64,000 nucleotides of DNA, taken from assembly GCF_003846185.1 (NCBI RefSeq), contig NZ_ML123034.1, forward strand, positions 1,680,569 through 1,744,568. Direction: 5' to 3'. Below the pieces are notes generated by a model that made no database searches, was not told where the DNA came from, and saw only the letters and a list, made by a program, of their open reading frames with translations. Position 1 is the stretch's first letter, and each line of letters begins with the position of its first letter. The position numbers and the translations under genes were made by a program. This document shows, piece after piece, positions 60,542-64,000 of this stretch. Source of the stretch: Streptomyces sp. ADI96-02 (GTDB lineage: Bacteria; Actinomycetota; Actinomycetes; Streptomycetales; Streptomycetaceae).

Positions 60542-61210
60542 GTGACCGCCGAGCCCGCCGAGCCCGCCGTCGCCGGGCCCACGCCGGAGATCCTCGCCGC
60601 GTTCGAGGCCGCCAAGGGCTTCATGCCGGTCCACGAGGGGCTGGCGCTGTACGCCGCCGCCGAGGAGGCCGCCGGACTCGGGCTGCCGCTGCTGGAGGTG
60701 GGGACGTACTGCGGCCGGTCCACCATCCTGCTCGCCGCCGCCGCCCGCGCGGCCGGGGTGAGCGCCCTGACCGTGGACCACCACCGGGGCAGCGAGGAGC
60801 AGCAACCGGGCTGGGAGTACCACGACCCGGGCGTGGTGGACCCCGAGATCGGACTCATGGACACGCTGCCGTCCTTCCGCCGCACCCTGCACCGGGCCGG
60901 ACTGGAGGAGCACGTGGTGGCGATCGTCGGCCGCTCCCCGCAGGTCGCCGCCGTGTGGAGCGGCCGGCTGGGGCTCGTCTTCGTCGACGGCGGACACACC
61001 GACGAGCACGCGGGCGCGGACTACGACGGCTGGGCCCCGCACCTCGCCGAGGGCGGGCTGCTGGTGATCCACGACGTCTTCCCCGACCCGGCGGACGGCG
61101 GGCAGGCCCCGTACCGGATCTACCGCCGCGCGCTGGCCTCCGGGGCGTTCACGGAGGTGTCCGCGACCGACTCGCTGCGCGTCCTGCGGCGTACCGGGAC
61201 CGGGAGCTGA
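60542..61210 (+). CDS. Class I SAM-dependent methyltransferase
   Basis: 222 aa. Rossmann-fold methyltransferase: LPLLEVGTYCGRSTILLA is motif I, ALTVDHHRGSEEQQPG motif II and RLGLVFVDGGHTDEHAGADYDGWAPHL motif IV-like region with His and Asp, resembling the CmcI/Methyltransf_24 type. Start GTG 60542 with GGAGG 8 nt upstream. No indication of substrate; gene precedes the amidase by 21 bp. Confidence 0.87.
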   Translation: MTAEPAEPAVAGPTPEILAAFEAAKGFMPVHEGLALYAAAEEAAGLGLPLLEVGTYCGRSTILLAAAARAAGVSALTVDHHRGSEEQQPGWEYHDPGVVDPEIGLMDTLPSFRRTLHRAGLEEHVVAIVGRSPQVAAVWSGRLGLVFVDGGHTDEHAGADYDGWAPHLAEGGLLVIHDVFPDPADGGQAPYRIYRRALASGAFTEVSATDSLRVLRRTGTGS

Positions 61211-61231
61211 GCGCCCGGATAGCATCGCCGC

Positions 61232-62188
61232 GTGCCGTACGACGACAGCGTTCCCCCCACCCGCCGTGCCCGTCGCCCGCTCGTGGCCGCCGCACTGGCC
61301 GCCGCCTGTCTTCTGAGCGCCGCCGGCTGCGGCGGCGGCCCGGACGGCGGTGAGGCGGCGACCGCCTCGCCCCGGCCGGTGGGCGGCGCCCCGGCCCCGC
61401 CCACGCCCTCCTCCTCTTCCTCCGCCGCGCCGCCCGCCTCCTCCCCGGCCCCGCCGTCCGGCGCTGCCTCCGGCCCGGCGGAGCCCACGGCCGCCGGGAA
61501 GCCGCCGGTCCGGGGCCCGTTGACGGGCCGCACCGTGGTGATCGACCCGGGCCACAATCCGCGCAACCGCGACCACACCCGGGAGATCGCCCGCCAGGTC
61601 GACATCGGCACCGGCCGCAAGGAGTGCGACACGACCGGCACCTCCACCGACGCCGGCTACGCGGAGGCCCGCTTCACCCTGGACGTGTCGCACCGGCTGC
61701 GGGCCCTGCTGGAGGCGCGCGGCGCGCGGGTCCTGCTGACCCAGGACGACGACCGGCCGTTCGGGCCGTGCGTGGACGAGCGGGCCCGGATCGGCAACGC
61801 GGCGAAGGCCGACGCGGTGGTCTCGGTGCACGCCGACGGTTCCGCCGTGGGCAACCGGGGCTTCCACGTGATCCTGCCCGCCCGGGTGAAGGGCGGGGCC
61901 GCGGACACCGCGGGAATCGTGGAGAGTTCGACGGATCTCGGGACGCGCATCGCCGGACACTTCGTCCGGAGCACCGGAAGTGCTCCCTCCAATTACATCG
62001 GCGGCAATACCGGACTCGACACCCGGAATGATCTCGGCGGACTGAATCTCTCGAGGGTCCCCAAGGTCTTCGTCGAATGCGGCAATATGCGTGACCCGCA
62101 GGACGCCGCGCTGCTCACCAGCGCGAGTTGGCGGCAGAAGGCCGCGCACGGTCTGGCCGAAGGCATCAGCAGCTTCCTGAAGGGGTAG
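61232..62188 (+). CDS. N-acetylmuramoyl-L-alanine amidase lipoprotein (Amidase_3)
   Basis: 318 aa. Lipobox LSAAGC (Cys33). A Pro/Ser linker follows, then the Amidase_3 domain (about 95-315) with zinc ligands: His in VIDPGHNP, Glu in GYAEARF, His in VSVHADGS and catalytic Glu in VFVECGNMRD. Cuts the amide bond between MurNAc and the stem peptide. GTG 61232 start. The gene is 21 bp after the methyltransferase and may be co-transcribed. Likely active at the outer face of the membrane. Confidence 0.9.
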   Translation: MPYDDSVPPTRRARRPLVAAALAAACLLSAAGCGGGPDGGEAATASPRPVGGAPAPPTPSSSSSAAPPASSPAPPSGAASGPAEPTAAGKPPVRGPLTGRTVVIDPGHNPRNRDHTREIARQVDIGTGRKECDTTGTSTDAGYAEARFTLDVSHRLRALLEARGARVLLTQDDDRPFGPCVDERARIGNAAKADAVVSVHADGSAVGNRGFHVILPARVKGGAADTAGIVESSTDLGTRIAGHFVRSTGSAPSNYIGGNTGLDTRNDLGGLNLSRVPKVFVECGNMRDPQDAALLTSASWRQKAAHGLAEGISSFLKG

Positions 62189-62368
62189 TTCTGCGGTGGT
62201 ATCGGGGAGATGGCCGCCCGGGATCCGTTCCACAGCCCCGACCCGACCGGGCAGACGATAGATTCATCCGTACGATGGGGAGCCGCCCCCGAGCCTCATG
62301 CCGTACCCGCCGCACCACCGGCGGCAGCGACGAACACCCCGACGAGACGACCCACTAAGGACCTTCAC

Positions 62369-63217
62369 GTGAATATCCGCTCCCTCACTCGAGGCGACGG
62401 CGTGGTGATCGGAGCAGCGGCCGTGCTGTTCATCGCCTCTTTCCTCGACCTCTCCGGCGACTGCACCGGTGCGAACTGCACCGGCTACGAAAGCCCGAGC
62501 GCCTGGGACTCGCTCTCGGTGCTGATGAGCATCTTCCTCGCCGGGGTCATCGGCGCGGCGCTCGTGATCGTCAGCCGCGCGACGCCGGGCCGCAAGGTCG
62601 CCGGTCTGGACATCGGTCAGTTCGGGGCGGCGTTCACCGTCTTCGCGCTGTGGACGGCGTTCTGGACGACCATCGACACCGGCAACGCCGGCGCGGGCCT
62701 CATCCTCGGGCTGCTGGCGACGATCGTGCTCGCCGCGGGCATCATCGCCGGACCGCTCGTCCCGGCCCTGAAGGCCCCGCTCACCGGTGCGCCGCGCCCG
62801 CAGCAGGGCGCACCGTCGCCGTACGGCGCGCAGCCGAGTCCGGGCTACGGCTACCCGGCCGGTCAGGGCAGCCAGGGTTACGGCTACCCGGGCGGCCCGC
62901 AGGGCCAGGCGCAGCCGTACGGCGCGCAGCCCGGACCGCAGGGGCAGACGGACCCGGCGCAGGCCGCGCAGACGCAGCAGGCTCCGCAGGCCGCCCAGGG
63001 CGGCGGCGCTCCGGCGGGCGACTTCACCCCGTTCTGGTTCGCCGTGCCGGTGGCCCGTCCGCTGTACGGCGAGGACGGCGCGCCGAACCCGATCGCCGAG
63101 CTGGCGCCGGGCACCTGGTACCTCGCGGTCGAGCAGCGCGGCCAGAGCCTCGTCACCCAGACCCAGGACGGCCGCCGCGGCGTCCTCCAGGACACCACGG
63201 GCATCCAGCGCGGCTGA
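62369..63217 (+). CDS. Membrane protein with Pro/Gln/Gly-rich linker
   Basis: 282 aa. Four hydrophobic helices (about residues 12-30, 48-70, 85-100, 110-135), then a disordered Q/G/P/Y-rich linker (YGYPAGQGSQGYGYPGG), and a short C-terminal module beginning FTPFWFAVPVARPLYGEDG. I recognise no family. GTG 62369 with AAGGAC 7 nt upstream. A terminator (63235-63264) follows. Confidence 0.8.
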   Translation: MNIRSLTRGDGVVIGAAAVLFIASFLDLSGDCTGANCTGYESPSAWDSLSVLMSIFLAGVIGAALVIVSRATPGRKVAGLDIGQFGAAFTVFALWTAFWTTIDTGNAGAGLILGLLATIVLAAGIIAGPLVPALKAPLTGAPRPQQGAPSPYGAQPSPGYGYPAGQGSQGYGYPGGPQGQAQPYGAQPGPQGQTDPAQAAQTQQAPQAAQGGGAPAGDFTPFWFAVPVARPLYGEDGAPNPIAELAPGTWYLAVEQRGQSLVTQTQDGRRGVLQDTTGIQRG

Positions 63218-63234
63218 TCCCCGCGCCCGCCCCT

Positions 63235-63264
63235 CGGCCCCTCGCCCTTCCGGGCGGGGGGCCG
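63235..63264. terminator. Intrinsic-type terminator
   Basis: 13-bp stem, CGGCCCCTCGCCC with GGGCGGGGGGCCG (one G-U pair), loop TTCC, starting 18 bp after the stop of the membrane gene at 62369-63217. Confidence 0.75.
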
Positions 63265-63328
63265 TTGTCGTACAGTCCGTTCCGCACCACCGCCTGACGC
63301 ATCGTCACCTAGGGCCGGAGGCAACGGA

Positions 63329-64000
63329 ATGCGGCTCGGACTCGCTCTCGGATACTGGGGCCGCGGCCCGAACCCGGGGCATCTCGCCCTGGCGCAGGAG
63401 GCCGAGCGGCTCGGCTACGCGTCGGTGTGGACGGCGGAGTCCTGGGGCTCGGACGCCTTCACCCCGCTGACCTGGATCGCCGCTCACACCTCGCGGATCC
63501 TGCTGGGCACCGGCATCGCCCAGATGGCGGCCCGCACCCCCACCGCGACGGCGATGCACGCACTCACCCTGGACCACCTCTCGGGCGGCCGGATGCTGCT
63601 CGGCCTGGGGCTGTCCGGGCCGCAGGTGGTGGAGGGCTGGTACGGGCGGCCGTTCCCGAGGAGCCCGCTGACCGCGACCCGCGAGTACGTCGAGGTGATC
63701 CGGCAGGTGCTGGCGCGGCAGGCTCCGGTCACGCTCGCAGGGCGCTTCCACTCCCTTCCGTACGACGGACCGGACGGCACGGGCCTCGGCAAGCCGCTGA
63801 AGCCGATCACGCACCCGCTGCGGTCCTCACTGCCCGTGCTGCTGGGGGCGGAGGGGCCGAAGAACATCGCGCAGACGACCCGGATCGCGGACGGCTGGCT
63901 GCCGCTGTACTGGTCGCCGGAGCGCACGGACGTGTACGAGGCGTCGCTGACGGACCTGCGGAACGGGTTCATGATCGCGCCGATGGCTCGCGCGCAGGTC
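63329..64000 (+). CDS. LLM class F420-dependent oxidoreductase (incomplete at window end)
   Basis: 224 codons visible; the gene runs off the window without a stop. Luciferase-like fold: [51 protein letters not shown] and [50 protein letters not shown] are diagnostic of F420-dependent LLM enzymes. ATG 63329 with GGAGGC 8 nt upstream. It would use F420H2 that NpdG at 1.3-2.0 kb could supply, though the genes are unlinked. Confidence 0.88.
   Translation, partial: MRLGLALGYWGRGPNPGHLALAQEAERLGYASVWTAESWGSDAFTPLTWIAAHTSRILLGTGIAQMAARTPTATAMHALTLDHLSGGRMLLGLGLSGPQVVEGWYGRPFPRSPLTATREYVEVIRQVLARQAPVTLAGRFHSLPYDGPDGTGLGKPLKPITHPLRSSLPVLLGAEGPKNIAQTTRIADGWLPLYWSPERTDVYEASLTDLRNGFMIAPMARAQV

Overview
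The window is 64 kb of very GC-rich DNA with strongly biased codons, short gene overlaps (ATGA, GTGA, CTGA), frequent GTG/TTG starts, SsrA-free but RNase-P-bearing backbone, F420 enzymes and TTA codons confined to a few genes. All of this points to a Streptomyces chromosome. About 58 protein genes, one pseudogene and one RNA gene (RNase P RNA) can be supported. No tRNA, rRNA, CRISPR array or complete insertion sequence was seen.

Layout. 0-5.4 kb: housekeeping and conserved genes (M50 protease, F420:NADPH reductase, MFS, methionine aminopeptidase). 5.5-17.9 kb: an iron and heme acquisition island made of heme oxygenase, two HtaA heme-binding surface proteins (one with a LAxTG sortase signal), a hmuTUV-type heme ABC transporter, and EfeO-EfeB-EfeU ferrous iron uptake with an extra lipoprotein. 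Three IdeR/DmdR1-type iron boxes sit at its promoters. 17.9-32.2 kb: mixed accessory genes (serine hydrolase, alpha/beta hydrolase, Prim-Pol protein, TetR regulator, DdaH, Rsm22-type methyltransferase, Bcr/CflA efflux, PhoD phosphatase, lamin-tail secreted protein, GT2).

32.2-41.5 kb looks like a small, partly decayed specialised-metabolism locus: an XRE-STAND regulator, an MFS pseudogene fused by overlap to it, a fumarylacetoacetase-family enzyme, a DRE-TIM aldolase, a PhyH-type Fe/2-oxoglutarate dioxygenase, an alpha/beta hydrolase and an MFS exporter. The regulator, the aldolase and the exporter each carry a TTA codon, so the locus is probably under bldA control. A 19-bp perfect inverted repeat lies between the divergent aldolase and dioxygenase genes. 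This is my best candidate for an undescribed system.

41.5-50.4 kb: rnpB, a MerR regulator that is probably leaderless, YaaA, KDPG aldolase, then the tightly coupled Nif3 / zinc-ribbon / RNase H-phosphatase operon, in which the middle gene appears to start with CTG. 50.4-58.7 kb: a beta-oxidation-like set (MaoC hydratase, Zn alcohol dehydrogenase, frameshifted SDR; and fused double acyl-CoA dehydrogenase, SCPx-type thiolase, MFS). Both promoters carry a perfect match to the mycobacterial KstR consensus and share a second 15-bp palindrome, suggesting a sterol- or CoA-ester-responsive regulon. 58.8-64 kb: MFS efflux, SAM methyltransferase, lipoprotein amidase, a membrane protein and a truncated F420-dependent LLM oxidoreductase running off the end.
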